A program made the position numbers and the translations under genes. Below the pieces are notes generated by a model. It ran no database searches. It was not told the DNA's origin and saw nothing but the letters and a program-made list of their open reading frames with translations. This document shows, piece after piece, positions 14,114 through 27,870 of a stretch of 64,000 nt of DNA (position 1 is the first letter of the stretch; each line of letters opens with the position of its first letter). Source of the stretch: Anisakis pegreffii (lineage: Eukaryota > Nematoda > Chromadorea > Rhabditida > Anisakidae). Location of the stretch: assembly GCA_035041965.1 (NCBI GenBank), contig JAPYMA010000958.1:1-64000 (forward strand). Reading direction: 5' to 3'.

Positions 14114-15861
14114 CAACTTCTCTATCGTCATTCTTCTTTTTGCTTGCAGAGTCCAGAAAAGTAATGTTGTATTATTGGATAATTCATAAATGTTCAGTCA
14201 AAACAAGTTATAACGGCAAAGACAGCTGGACTTTTGTATTCGTATGCATAACTGTTCAACGAATCGAACCTTCCACATACGCTCGCTTACAAAAACGAGT
14301 TGAATTTCATGATTTTATATAACTGCAATGAATATCATTCAATCATTCACCTTGTGGAAGCAGTTTTTTGTTGTCTGATAGTTCATCTTTTGCGACAAGC
14401 TTATTGTTGTTTTGTTGATCGTGATCAAATCCGTTGACTGCATGTATCATTCCTAAATCAAAAGAGTTCCTAATGATTGCTGATTTGAATTCCTAAAGGA
14501 CAGTTATGCATCACCAGACCATCATGTTGCACATCTTTGCAGAATGTTCTCAAATTCAATCTACTTGCACGTGGCTAGTTAAGCCACTACAATCTTTGCA
14601 TTCTAAAAGCACAATTTCCAATTAACAGCACTGAATTTTGCCTGTTAAGCTGAAATTCTCTAATAGGCTTTTTTCTGAAATTTCTGAAATTTCAAAAATT
14701 CACATTTCCCGCATTTTCGCTTCACGACCAACTGGTAATGTTTTAGCTAAACGACGACTGCTGGTTTGAGATACAATACGTGCTATAGTAATGTTGCTCA
14801 GAACTAAGAGGAGAGATTCTGGTGTGGTAAGGAAAAAGCGTAAAGGTTTGCGTTAAATTATTTTGATATTTGGAATTGTATTCGATGCTGAGATAATGAA
14901 TTAATCAGCTTAGGTTTACGCTAATGATGGGGTATTGTTAATTAAAGTTGTTGAAAAATGAAAGTGTCGATTGGAAACCTTTTGACATATCCTGCTGTCG
15001 TGAATACTTTCGAACGAGTATTCTGGATGATAGCAATGTGAACATTAAAATCGCAGGCTGGAAAACTGTAGAGCATTCTGAAATTTATTTGCAATCAGTC
15101 TATTTTTTTGGTATGCTTCAACGCAAATAAAACTTGGAATACTTTAACAAAATCATAATTTACAATGGATTTTGGAATAGCATTCATTGTTCAAAAAATC
15201 TAACTGGTTTTGCAATTAGTTGGTAGTATAACTTGGTATTGGTGGCAATTCTGCAGTTTTCAATCATTGAGTCGAGTCTTGTTGTTGATGATTGCAGTTA
15301 TGAATTTTATCGATTGTTCTCATTCTTCCGTCAGTAGTCCTATTTGCACTAGTCAGTTTGCGAATCATTCGTCGAAAGTTAAACGTTTCATTGATCTATT
15401 AGTTACCTATCTTATTGATTAACAGAATTGTTTGCTTATCGAAGCTGATGGCTAGTATTGTCGATTATTCACCAGACTCAGACGTGATGGATGGGGTCAC
15501 ACATTTGGTGAATGTTCGACAATATCCATAGCTCGTGTATCTAGGTATGTGTGCATTGAATGCGAAAATTTCGAAGATTTAATGGTCATAAAGCAACTTA
15601 AATTGAACAACTTAAAGGAACCCGTATTTTAATTATGCACTGAATCCAGGTGTCATGATTTCGGCATTCAGTAATTTTTTTAACTTAAATTAATTCTGAT
15701 TTGGTGATACATTGTTTGAAGATGTGCGTAGATAATATGTAGTTGATTTTATCTGGTAAGAATGCTGTTTTCGTTTGTGAATAGTGTCGACGGCGTTACA
15801 TTGTCATCAGTTGCTTTGATTATGTCGAGTACTTGTAGGATTCGCGTTGCGACGTCGTTTC

Positions 15862-18800
15862 ATGGCTTTTCTCAAAAATCAAAAAGCAGTATTCAGCAGT
15901 CTTCTCGCTATTGCGGGTGGAGCAACAGCTTTCGCCTACTTTTATCCGTATGTACGTAAATTCTATTTTTAAAAGTATTCTTTCTGCACTGAATACTAGT
16001 TTTGCTTGCAGTAATTAATCTTATTTCTGAAATGCACTTTCCACCTTTCTAGAAAGAATTCGTTTGAGGTGAGGCTCAGGTATTACAAATTTTAGGTTGT
16101 GTCTATCTCATCAGAACTAATGATTATCTCTGTAAACTGTTTTTTTCAGAATAGAGACGTTGCATTGGTGAATCTTCAGATCAATGAAGCTGATGCATCT
16201 ACTGTTAAGAAACTCGAGGAAGCATTCCAGAGGTTGCAGAAGGTTAACTATTCTGAGTTGAAGATGATCACAAACCGAACAATGACCGCTGTTTCTTAGC
16301 GATAATTTTGTCCTAGAAATTTCTCATTTTTGTGGTATAAACATGTGAGAATATCGCTCATCACTTAACACATATGATATTAGAACGATTCTGATGAATT
16401 GAGCTCGAGGTTAGCAGCCAGACTCTAAGTTTATGGGGCCATATTCATATGTTTCATGTTGTGTTAGCAGATACCAGCTTTCAGCAACTTCAGTAAGACT
16501 GTTGTGAATTTGCGGGGGGAAGGGGAAGAGTTTTGCAGCAGACTCGTACAGTTTAGAAGCTGCATAAAAATGAAGTTTACTTTTGTCAGTAAATTCATTT
16601 GTTTCGTTATGCATTATGCTTCATGAATTTCTGTTTAGGCTGAAGATTGTCATTCATTACTGAAAAAGCACCTCAGTCGCGATGTACTAGACCAGCTGAA
16701 ATACAAAAAGACAAAATTGGGCGCTACTCTCTATGATATTATTCGTTCAGGTTCGTTTACATGTTGTAAATTATTGAATGCATATAAAGCTAAGAGAGAC
16801 TAACCTTTTGCAGTTTCCCCAAATGTTATTTGCTCACGTAGAACTCAGTGATTGTAATATATTCCATTAAAAAAACCATGTAATATATACCATAGTTGCC
16901 AACGGTGATGGAAACTATCGTACATAGACCAGCTGAACATCTATTGCTTTCTTTTTTCTAAATATATTATATCAGTAATAGGCGACAAAAAATTGTGCGT
17001 CTTTCAACTGTAGAAAGCAAACTGTGCTATAATCAAGCCTGCAAATTACGTGTTCTTTATAAACTCAATTGATTAGCATAAAATATATTATGTTCAATTA
17101 TTCCTGTATTAAAGTTGTCTATTTTTTGCAGGCGTCTTTAACTTGGATGCGAATGTGGGCGTGTACGCTTCAGATAGTGAATCTTATAAGACATTCGCAG
17201 CACTCTTCGATCCGATCATCGAGGATTATCATGGTTTTTCGCCGAATCAAAAACATCCAAAAGTCGATTTGGGTGTTGGCCGAACTGCTGATTTCCCTCC
17301 ACTCGATCCTGACAACAAATACATTCTTTCGACAAGGTTGCATTGTTTTTGCAAACTATCCAACCACTAAGCCTCTAGAAGCATTGTTATCATAATCATA
17401 ACCCAATCATTTCACATAGGGCGCAATTGTGATAATATTCTAAGAAGAGAATTCATGTTCAGAATTCGATGTGCTCGTACAGTGGCCGGCTATCCATTCA
17501 ATCCTTTATTGACACAGGACGATTATCTGATTTTAGAGCAGAAGGGAAGCGATTTATTTTCTTGTGCTATTCTTTCACCCCTTTTTTGACACTAACATTC
17601 GACCGATAAATGATGCGTTTATAAAAATAGTTAGGAGAATAATTTCAACCAAGCGTAATGGAGTGGGATCTGTCTGCATTTCGAAAAAAGAAACGATTGT
17701 AAGTTGTGTTGTTTAAGGTGAAGAATAGCTTGTCATTATTCGACGGTGAACTGAACGGAAATTATCATCCGTTGGAAGGAATGAGTAAAGAGGAGCAGAG
17801 TCGGTTAATACAAGAGCATTTCCTCTTTAAAGAGGGTGATCGTCACTTGAAAGAGGCTAAGGCGTGCAATTATTGGCCTAAGGTAAGCAGTTTTACGTCC
17901 GCCCTCATCTTCTGCAATAATAAAATCGAGTTGGAGTCGAATCATTTGAACATGCCTTTAAATTTGCTTCACGTTGCACACTTGAGCGGTTGATTCAATA
18001 AACGAATCGGTGCTACTTCATAATTCCTTGTGTTCAATATCTATGTTCGCATCGTCCATTATTGATTTATTTACCAAATACGCTACTGTCGTTTCATCAT
18101 TTATTCAGTTTTTGATGTGTGTATAGGCAGACGTATTTGCGGTTTGTGACAAGCATCAGTTGAAACGGAATCTTACGAAGTTGACTGCGTATTGCCTGCT
18201 TGTTTTCATCAATTAGACGATCAAGTATTTCAGTTGTAATTAAATTTCAGGGTCGCGGTATTTTCCATAATAAAAACAAAACTTTCTTGGTATGGGTGAA
18301 TGAAGAGGATCACTTACGGTTAATTTCAATGCAAAAAGGTAGCGACGTTGGTGAGGTACTCGATCGACTCAATCGAGGTATTCAGGTAAAGATGATCTTT
18401 TTTGTGATGCAGTTATTATTGCGAGTCCAACTCATACAACTTTTTATTTATTCAAAGTCGTCGATTTTCATTTCCAGCAGTAAATTATTTACTCGAATCA
18501 TTTCATTAATTAAATCTAATGCAAATGAATGTTTCAGTTGTTACAATCGAAATTGTCATTTGCTCATGACGATCGCCTCGGTTGGTTGACGTTCTGTCCA
18601 ACGAATCTCGGCTCTACGATCCGTGCGTCAGTGCATATAAAGTTGCCAAAACTCTCCAAAAGAGATGATTTCAAGGTAATCGCTTTCTTCTTTGGTATTC
18701 GCTTACGCGTTATTGTCTTCGCTTAGAACTATGTGAATTCATTCGATGAATTTTTTTCAATTTCTTGCTTCATTACTTTTGCATTCATCTCATTTAAAGG

Positions 18801-19161
18801 AGATATGCGAAAAGCTGAATTTACAAGCACGTGGTGTTCACGGGGAGCACTCGAAAAGCGAAGGAGGAGTATACGATATTTCAAACAAGGTGCATACTTC
18901 AATTTTTTGTGTTTTTAAATGTTCATCAGTTAATTTGAATTCGTTTCGCATAAGCTTCCATGGTTTTATGGTATTCCAATGGAGAAATGCAATTGAAAAT
19001 ATCAGAATTTTGAGCAGAAGTTATGTTCGTGTCTGATTTTTGTTTTCTGTTAACGCCTACATACATTGCAGAACCGTCTCGGTATCACGGAGTATGAGGC
19101 TGTGAAACAGATGTATGATGGAGTTAAAGAATTAATTCGACTGGAAGAACAGGAAAAGTAG
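15862..19161 (+). CDS. arginine kinase (phosphagen kinase) with N-terminal hydrophobic extension, 10 exons
   Basis: Transfers phosphate between ATP and arginine (EC 2.7.3.3 type) for energy buffering. Exons: 15862-15951, 16150-16242, 16639-16750, 17132-17336, 17463-17544, 17718-17882, 18251-18385, 18538-18675, 18800-18889, 19072-19161. The phases join to 399 aa, about 40 longer than the usual ~357. Signatures seen: the N-domain ([20 protein letters not shown]), [31 protein letters not shown], the NEEDHLR loop with Glu268, Cys314 in TFCPTNLG, and Glu356 in GVHGEHS. These match the catalytic Glu, Cys and Glu of the family. The first ~30 residues ([20 protein letters not shown] then [10 protein letters not shown]) form a hydrophobic segment, so a membrane-anchored, mitochondrial or secreted form is possible. 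The donor after exon 5 reads GGAAGC instead of GT. AATAAA follows the stop at about 19202. Confidence 0.93.
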
Positions 19162-22096
19162 ATGTGATGCATCTTTCTTGCTAGATTTCTATAAGTTTTG
19201 TTAATAAACTGTAGCTCATCTGCTGTTTTTTTTTTTAATTGTCTGTACGAAATAAACATTAATAATAATTCGTACCATTCGCATTCTTTTTTAGCAAACA
19301 ACTATTTGTTTTTAATTTTGCCATATTACTCGTATAAAATACGGATCGGTGGTTTTTTCAAGATTATCGGAGGCATTTTATTAGAACAAAATAAATATTG
19401 TGGTCGAATGAAAGATGCTAGTAAGCTTACCAAAATGCGCTTCAGTTCGGCAGTAGATGATGGACAGTAATAAAACAACGATTAGTTTAAACGGATAAGG
19501 CCGATTTCTTACGTCACCGAACAATGGTTCGTTGAGAACAGTGAAGGTATTACCGACGAACGTTGCTTTATCACCTCATTGCATCATTGAAAATTCGATA
19601 CATTATCCCTTTGAAAATTTTCGAACCTTTTTCACCGACGTATCGTGCACCAGTAAACACTTGCTGCATCAAAAAAAACTGGTGCAAAACTGGAATGAGT
19701 TTCGAATCTTTCAGAAAACTATAAATGATGCAAGTCACGGAAGGTGTTGAATAACCACTCAATTCCTTTGTGGCTTGCTAGTGAGCATGAAAGATTGACT
19801 GTTTATTTGTCGATTTTTTTCTAACCCCTCGGTGAAGTTAACCTCTCTGTCATGCTACGTGATGAAGCAACGCTCATCCGTAATACCTCAAAGTATGCTC
19901 ACTTTTCTTGGAAAAATAAGTTGACCAAAGCCGATAACTGACTTTACAACTATATATTGATTTGTTGCGGTATGCAATGTTTCATTTATTACCAGCATCG
20001 TCATCAAATTAACTTGATCTCTCGATCAAACAGTGCAACTGATCAACAAATTGAAGCTCTCACAATAGGGAAATTATGAAAAGCGTGAAGGGTCGTTTAA
20101 CATCACAATTGGAAAATTGAAAATTTTGCCTTATTTTATTCAAAGTGTACATAAAAATGAAAATACTATTCGAAGATAGTTCGCACATCGTTTATGAACA
20201 ACACAAACACAACTAATTTGACGGGTTAAGGCTTGAAAAGAAAGCACTTAAAAGAACACAACAAAAGATTACTGTAAAAGGAATGAAATGCAGTGTTTGT
20301 TATCAAAACAATATGAAAGCGTAAGAAAAAACAAACCAAATAAAACACTACCACAACTGAAACAGTCAATGTTTAAAAAACAACCATTGCAAACTAAATG
20401 CAAAAGAACAATTCAATTCAGTCAACTTTTCATTAATTAAATGGTTGATTCGAATGAAATGAGTGTCACAGACGACTGTGTTTCGTTTCTATCAAAGATT
20501 CAATACGAACAATGCCAAGACAGTTATGCCGCTCAATGGTAACACTCATCATAAAATACTCTGAATGATAAAAATACTTCTTCAGCTTTTCTTGTCTTTA
20601 AAAGACGACAACGTAAGCTGATACAGTTAACCAAAACATCTCTGTAAAAGCACCACTGAGTGTTTTTGTCTTTGTTCGCTTCACCCTGTTAAAAGTATCG
20701 TAACCGATTCAAATTTCAACTATGCAAATCAACCATTTACTAATGAATAAAACGCAATCACTCAACGAGAATTATGAAAATGAAGTGCACAACCAATCAA
20801 CGGATATTGGTATGATATCAAAAAGATTACTTGTCAACACATATCAACAATCACAAATCAGCTGAATGAATGAATGGCCTTCATGATTGCTTTCACACAG
20901 TCAATCACATCTTAGCGTTGATACACCATATTAGACCGGAATATACTCTATGTGCCGAATAAAATCTCTGTTTAAACTTCAGATAGCATTTCTACAATTC
21001 GACGATACCTGATTTATCGCAACACACAGAAGAGGAATATGCAAAACAGAACTGTAACATCGAACAAAAATTAAAATGCTGAATCAATCAGAGATGTTTC
21101 GATGAACTAATAATTGCTAAACAGAACTATGATAGTTATAGATAACTGAACAAAAAAAGATTAAAAATTGTAAAGCTATTAAAAAAACATAAAAATTTTG
21201 AGAGGAAATGATTCTTCTCAAGAAAGAAAGAGATTAGCATTTGAGAACATGCAATAACTGCGAAGAAAAACAATGACAATCAACGAAACAATCAATTAAA
21301 GAATAATCTACATACTACTAAGCAAACTGTCTGATAACGAGCCACAACTACTGAATAACTAAACTATTAGCAATTCAAAAACGAAGACGAAACAAAAACT
21401 GTTTCAACATTACGCCAAATATTTGCAAATACCAAAACTCCGCAATCAAAAACTAATTAATACTTGGCGTCGATATGATATTCTTAAACGGACTGGACTG
21501 TTCTTATACAAACGAATTATGTAAAAGAAATTGTTTCTTCAGTTTAATTATTGAGTTCAGTCAATGAATTGTATTCACTCCTAGTCGCTCTACAACAATA
21601 TTATGGCATATTACATTCGTATTCACATGTTGACTACATATATATATATATATCAATATCAATAAAGTGAATGAATTTGCGTATATGAAGCATTCAGAAC
21701 ACAACGACCAGATAAAAAGAGCGCAATAATATATGTATACGTGTATTATGAGGAATGGAGATATAAACGAACGAAATTCACGATCGTTTCGAACGCAGAT
21801 GATAACCATAACCTTTGATCGTATTATTGTTATCTTTCACCTCACGTGGTCCCAGTGTGAAGCAGTAGATATTGAGGTAAATACAGAATTGTCGACATAT
21901 CATTGTACTAAACAGAATCAAACTCGCATATGCATATATCTGTAAGCTTTTGATTTAGTCATAACTTTGTACACAACTGATGCCATCGAACCGCCACTAT
22001 TCGAACACATTAGCGGTACACAAAATGATTTATGAACTCACTGGACGTAACCGAAACGAAAATGAAATCTCGACATCAAATTACATCCAATCAAAT
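19162..22096. other. convergent intergenic region
   Basis: Region between the 3' ends of the arginine kinase (plus) and the phosphotransferase (minus). It is A-rich on the plus strand from about 20000 to 21600, with no frame resembling a protein family. A (TA)n run lies near 21638-21653. It probably holds 3' UTRs of both genes. A further 3' exon of the phosphotransferase cannot be excluded. Confidence 0.5.
21638..21653. repeat. (TA)n microsatellite
   Basis: Uninterrupted AT dinucleotide run followed by two ATCAAT units. Simple sequence only. Confidence 0.7.
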
Positions 22097-25000
22097 TCAC
22101 TTTAACTGGTCTAACAGAACAAAGAGAACGAATTCACATACCGTAGCAGCAATCAGTAGATAATACTCGTTGACGTAAAAGTCATAATACTGATTCAGCA
22201 TCATCAGAATTGGTGATAAGTATATCCAATCCCACAAACTTAGCTCACTTCGACTCATATGCGCTATAACGAGTCTAAACAGAAACAAATAACGCAAAGC
22301 CAACACGCCTCCCCTTCATCTTGAAATGATTTTGGGATATGTACTTGTAGAGAAATTATTTTCTAGAAACAAATCGTTAATCATAAACAAACATATTTAA
22401 TTTTTTTCATAATCATGAGAACATCAAGCTAAAGAACTTGGTTACAGAAAACGACGAATTCAGTAGGAAAGATTTGGCTTAGTGAACACGGCTGCATGCA
22501 TATGTGTGGCCAGTGCTTAAATGCTTCCTTACAAGGTAATCATATATGCAAAATGAATTGGAATCTGTCAAACCGTCAGGATTACATGTCTCACTGCATC
22601 TCGTTTTTTGCTTCATCAAGTCAATTCATCAAACAATACCCATCACATTCCTCGTGAAATAGTCACGAAAAGAGTTTCAATAAAGGTTGCTGAATCGATG
22701 ATACAAATAAACAAGCAAAGAGTAAAATGATTCCCGAATATCAGAAACGAAGAATATATCTACAGAATAATAATCAACCTATTCGTTGCCTTCGCACCAA
22801 CTGCACCAAAGCAAAGCGCAAATAATGTGATGTGCTCATCGTATATTCCAGACGTTGATTTACTATAAATCATACAAAACGGTACGATAACTGCTAGAAG
22901 CGGAAACAGAGGAAACAGCACTGAAGTGTCCTAAAAATACGCAATCTGTAATAACACACACGATAATACTATTATGTGAGAGATCAATTCAAGACAGATG
23001 GTAAGAAACGATCTTTTTCGACTCATTTAAGATACATTACTTCATTTTTTCAACAACTTATTACTTATTAACCGAATGCCCGCAACAGTGACTGACCAAA
23101 GAATAACTTCAACCACAAAGTTCACATCCATCCATAAATTAATATTAATGTAATAACTGACTCACAGCATATAATAACAATAACATACCGCCACTGTAGA
23201 CCCATTCTTGCCTATACCACCAGAAAAAACAACCACCATATAACCAGCCATCTGCCAAATAATCATCACAACACTGCATCCAACCACAGGTATTGTCAAG
23301 CTCACGCCAAAAACCTAAACGTTTATTGCATATCACGATTTCGATAAACCTACAAAATGATCACATATGTGTGTACTTGATCCGCTTTTCATGTGCATTA
23401 CATATCACCTCACCTACAGCATATAACATCAGCAAAAATTTCGGGAAAATTGGACAGTTGAGTGATCAAAAGATATCACAGTGAACGGAACAGATTTTTC
23501 CGATTCATTAAAACACTAACTATAAGATGGTTTGAAGGGACTTGACAGTATCTGGCAGTGGAATAATTTACAGTCAGGGCTGGTTAAAAGTAATCAATGA
23601 TGCAGTCTATTGAATAAAGAGTTAAACCTTGAAAGACCACAGCTCGGTGCCAAAAATACTGGTCACAATTAAAACGGCAATAACCGTCATCTGAGCTTCT
23701 GTCACATCGTATCTACAAAAGTTAATCAATGAAGTTGTTCAAAAAGAAAAACATCTAATGATCATTCATTGACTAACACCATACAAATGCTCTCGATGCA
23801 GCAAGAATAATATGACTGACAGTGAAGCGACATTCACATACAGCAGTGTTTCTCATTAGGGGGAAGGAGAGAATTACTTCCTGCGGATAATTTGGGGACG
23901 TCGGGGGGATACTTGAGGGTGTAATTGAACTGGTTGATAAATTTCGTTTTTCATCGTTGACAAATGATTTTTTTCATTGCTTTCCGCTGATAATTGCTAA
24001 AGTTCATATTCTTTCTGCAACTGACAAATGAAATTCTGAAAGTATTTGTTCAATTTTAAAAAATTAATTTCTTTCACGCCACCGAGGATTTTCAGGATCT
24101 GTTTTGGATTTGCCCTTGACATTATGCGCGGAAATATTGAATTCTTTTAGTGGGAAGGGAGGGGAGAATGACGGCCTGCCAGACCATCGAAGAGGGCTCC
24201 AAGCGTGAAAGACGCTGATATGGAGTAAATAAGAAGGCAAGATCCTTAAAAATGAAATGACTGAAAAACTCAATTGATCGTTCAGCACTGTTGAACTGAA
24301 TAACACAAATCATGAGATGAAAATAATCTACTTTTGGAATGGTTACTGATGGGCTCACATATAAAATTCTACTAACTTGGAAAACTTTAGTCGACCGGTA
24401 CAATACGTACTCCAATGGGCGCAATAAAAGAGTGCAACAGAAAGCACACAAACTGCGAAAACCAAATAGCGATGTTGACCCAATTGCAGGCAGTAGCATA
24501 AGTTAAGGGTCACAAAAACTGAAAATAATACAAATATATTGGAATGCCTTGGAGGGTAAATTAATTACTGTAGCACCATACACATAAATATTTCAATAAA
24601 TTATTCCTTTTCCTAAGAACGAGTTTCGATGACTGATAAGCAAGGATCTATTTGAGCAAATTCGGAAACTTACCTAACAACTGATATTTAATAGATGCCT
24701 TGCGAATAGGATTAGCTTTTCATAAAGAGATAACAAACTCAATTACTCACTTTTCGTTTTCCAATCATATCAACATTGCTCATCAAATGGTCTATCATTT
24801 CATTCAATGATAAATGTTATTCACATCTTCAAATCCGATTAAAAACCATTTGAGAAATGAGATGAGACAGTTACTGCGTTAGGAATTACACCAGAAGATG
24901 CAAAAAATTATATAAGAATGAATATAAGGCCAAACAATAATTAACCTTGTGTCATCGAATCACAACCGTGATCGAACAGCTCTCCAAGTGGAGAACTAGA

Positions 25001-27787
25001 ACCAGTGCGACGGGCTTGCTTACCATCCGTTGCATCCAATGTCTGATAGATAAAGAGGCCTAATGCTGCTTGAAAATATGCCCATGACGGCGCCTTGAAG
25101 TATGCACTTCTACTAGGCAACATTACTAATAGCATCAATACTACTCATGGAATAGTCGTTTTATCAAAATGGTGATCAGACAAGAATCATCTCATCGAAA
25201 TGGTAATCGATGATTGCCAAAATCAAGTTGGATGCACTCGGAAACTATGCACGCTATGCTATCAATCGAAAGTATTTAAAAATAATCTTATTTCTCATGA
25301 ATCACTTTCAGATGAACATCGTTCAGTTATTAGTGACTACACTCTATCATATTAATCAAGATGCAATTTACAATTTTTTGCGTTATGTTTTGAACAAGTT
25401 TTACAAGTGTAGCTTCTGTTAAAAGCTTTCATCGCAATGCGATTCGTGTTAGTGGTTCGGTCACTTCAAACTTCGTCGCTGTAAACTTCATGACTGCTAG
25501 TTTCATTCATCTCAAATATGTTTGGAACACGTTTCCTTATTCAAAAGGAAAATCAGCATGATATTGACAGAATCTAACGATTTTCGTTTTTGCAAGAATA
25601 ACAACTTATTTATCTCACCGGATCGAAACGGATAACTGAACCATGAAAAAAAAGATGTCACTGTCAGAATGGATAGCAAAATTACCGGATAATTAGCTCC
25701 ATAACAGAATGATGATAAGATAAGAACCGTAATGAGATTCACGATAAGACCGATCAATGTAATCAGATTTGGTGCCAGCCACAATGGATAGAATGTAACT
25801 AAATAATCCCAAAACCTTAAAACAACAAATCTTCAATTGGAACAAACATCAAATAATAGTCTCTTAGTGAAGGCAACACTCGCTAACCATAAGTAAGACA
25901 CTAATAAAGAACAAAACATACCTTTTCATGCAGAGTTCATCAAGCCATGACACATCAACAGCACTGTACTTATGATTTCCAAGTCGTTCCATCTCGGCCG
26001 GTTTCAACTGGCAATCACCCCTTACGTAGCAATCCCACATATTGCGCACTGACGATCGAACCATATGCATTGCGTTCTGCATGAATTTAGAGCACTAATT
26101 GCTACAACGAATAAAAAACGTGCAAAGAAATCATCATGCTTGCATAAGTTTTCATTACAATTATGAAAAGAATCCTGGGGAAAACAAAACGTAAAACAAT
26201 AATGGCAATTCATCTTAGAATTATTATTACTATCATACAGTATGAACTAATTTATCGTTATTCTTATGCAATCGACTAATAATGTAATAATTAAATAATA
26301 ACAACCAAACGAATAATCAAATTATTGATATTTTATCAAGTAAACAAACGATGTTACTATCCATGTTTGTATGAAGAGTCCGGCAAAGATAAAAAATGGT
26401 TTGGCGAAAAAAACAAACTCAACAAAATGACTGTAGTGATTGAATTCAAAAAATGTGGAATAGTTTGATCATTCAAATACCAATCAGACATTCAATTAGG
26501 GAACGTGAAATAGCAAAAGAACAAAATAAGAATTTTGATTGACAGCACAGAAAATTATGATTTTTCTTCAACAGTACTATCAGCAATCAATTGTGATAAC
26601 ATCAAACTAAAATTACTAAGGCAAACAGAAGATAACGAAATTAATTATATACATAGTCTTTTCAAACATTATATACATACAGGCTACTTGTCGATACTTA
26701 TTGTTTGAAGATAGATCAAGGCTAGCGAATAGATTCATTAGTTATATGAATCCACTTTCATCAATTCCACGTAAAACAACGGTTGGCAGAATGTCGAATG
26801 GCAACGAGATGAAAGAAAATACGATGCAAAGCCGCAACTTGTGATTAGGCCCTAATACCTTAACTGGCAAAACTACAATTTTAACTTGAGCTAAACATAT
26901 AATGTCTAGGCAATTCCAAGGAACTGCGTTTTGCGGTTATCTACAACAAAGGCTGAAGTTGGACAGTTGAGGTTAGGCTGAGGGGTCAGACATAGACTGA
27001 AGTTCCGAATCACGCCCACGCTTAGGCTCGTATTCTGCCTAAAGCAAATTCAAAATGTTCAAAGAACGCGTAACCTTAGGAATTAGCTCCCACCTGTCCT
27101 AACGTCGATTCAGATTAACGAAGAGTTTTAGTTTTGAATTTCACAATACGATACTTCATATTATCATAGAAGAGATGTCAAATGGTCCCATATTAGGTCA
27201 CGCCTACATGCACATTTATACTGTTTTGCACTATATTTTGTCCCCCCAATCGATCTAATCACGCGATTGCTTCGCAATAACACGCTAAACAAACAATCTA
27301 TTCTAGGGATACATTAAAAAGAAAAATAATACAGACACGGCGAATTCGAATAACAAGATCTACATGCACAATTCAGATGCATAGAGTATCTAACTATATT
27401 CTTGGGGCATTTAATGAAATTATAATTATTAGACTATTGCATCCGCCATTTCTATGGAATTCGGTTACATCGCAGAAAATGACGGCCAACACTAACATAT
27501 ACGATCAATTCTTTAGCATACAAATGGGAATGTGCATTAGAAAAGAGTGAGGGTTGCTTTAAGACTGCTCATTGAAAACTGAAAGATAGGCAACTAAAAC
27601 TGTTGTTTAAGATAACACCACGAAATAAGTGAACAGAATTCGAGAAGAGACGTAATGTGACAACTGATATAAATCGCAGATAAGGAAACGAAAAGAAAAA
27701 CATTCCAACAACATCAACACTCACGTTTTTCATATTCGAACGAGTACCACCGCGTTTATGCTGACTATATTGCATTCTTCGCTCCAT
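22097..27787 (-). CDS. CDP-alcohol phosphotransferase, choline/ethanolamine type (CEPT/CHPT family)
   Basis: Integral membrane enzyme of the Kennedy pathway that joins CDP-choline or CDP-ethanolamine to diacylglycerol in the ER/Golgi. Exons on the minus strand: 27787-27725, 26076-25922, 25815-25686, 25093-24946, 24518-24377, 23712-23628, 23314-23189, 22930-22779, 22274-22097. Phases close at 392 aa (human family members are ~400). The CDP-alcohol motif DG-x2-AR-x8-G-x3-D-x3-D is intact (DGKQARR ... GELFDHGCD; Asp139 to Asp161). Also seen: [19 protein letters not shown] near the N-terminus, [27 protein letters not shown], and [13 protein letters not shown]. Several hydrophobic helices are present. 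A basic 21-residue first exon ([14 protein letters not shown]) precedes the conserved part. The C-terminus is taken as the in-frame TGA at 22097, but a donor-like GTATGT inside the last exon could lead to an alternative tail. Whether it prefers choline or ethanolamine cannot be read from sequence. Confidence 0.93.
23844..24217. mobile_element. hAT-like MITE, 374 bp, in a phosphotransferase intron
   Basis: Left end CAGTGTTTCTCA; right end, read inward on the other strand, CAGCGTCTTTCACGC. These are imperfect terminal inverted repeats of the CAGTG-TTCTCA kind typical of hAT elements. The flanking 8-mers ACATACAG and ATATGGAG agree at 5 of 8 positions, compatible with an old 8-bp target duplication. 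The interior carries poly-G/poly-C tracts and the conserved core AATTAATTTCTTTCACG shared with copies near 36153 and 39331. No transposase frame is present, so the element is non-autonomous. It lies between exons 24377 and 23712 of the host gene. Confidence 0.65.
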
Positions 27788-27870
27788 AGTGACACCATAT
27801 TAATGTCAGTCACTACTTTACGCAAATAAATGGTACAATCGCACGGCGAACCAGCTGTATTCGGTGACCG

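Larger units (their letters stand above)
8612..15861. other. gene-free stretch between divergent STAT and arginine kinase genes
   Basis: I see no supportable gene here. Open frames are hydrophobic, low-complexity or without homology (for example 10290-10580 and 12609-12854, the latter ending in a TAT/TTA microsatellite). The stretch holds upstream sequence for both divergent genes, a small CCCCG/CGGGG hairpin near 9004-9020, a (TTA)n run near 12830-12853, and the direct repeat pair at 13282 and 14069. Promoters must lie here but none can be placed by sequence alone. Confidence 0.5.

Noticed and set aside
24064..24499. Minus-strand frames reading through the phosphotransferase exon at 24377-24518 in other frames
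   Set aside because: The true frame gives [16 protein letters not shown], matching the CEPT family; the longer frames cross the intron and the MITE.
26950..27060. TTAGGC words resembling the nematode telomere repeat
   Set aside because: Only isolated single units, no array, so not an interstitial telomere tract.
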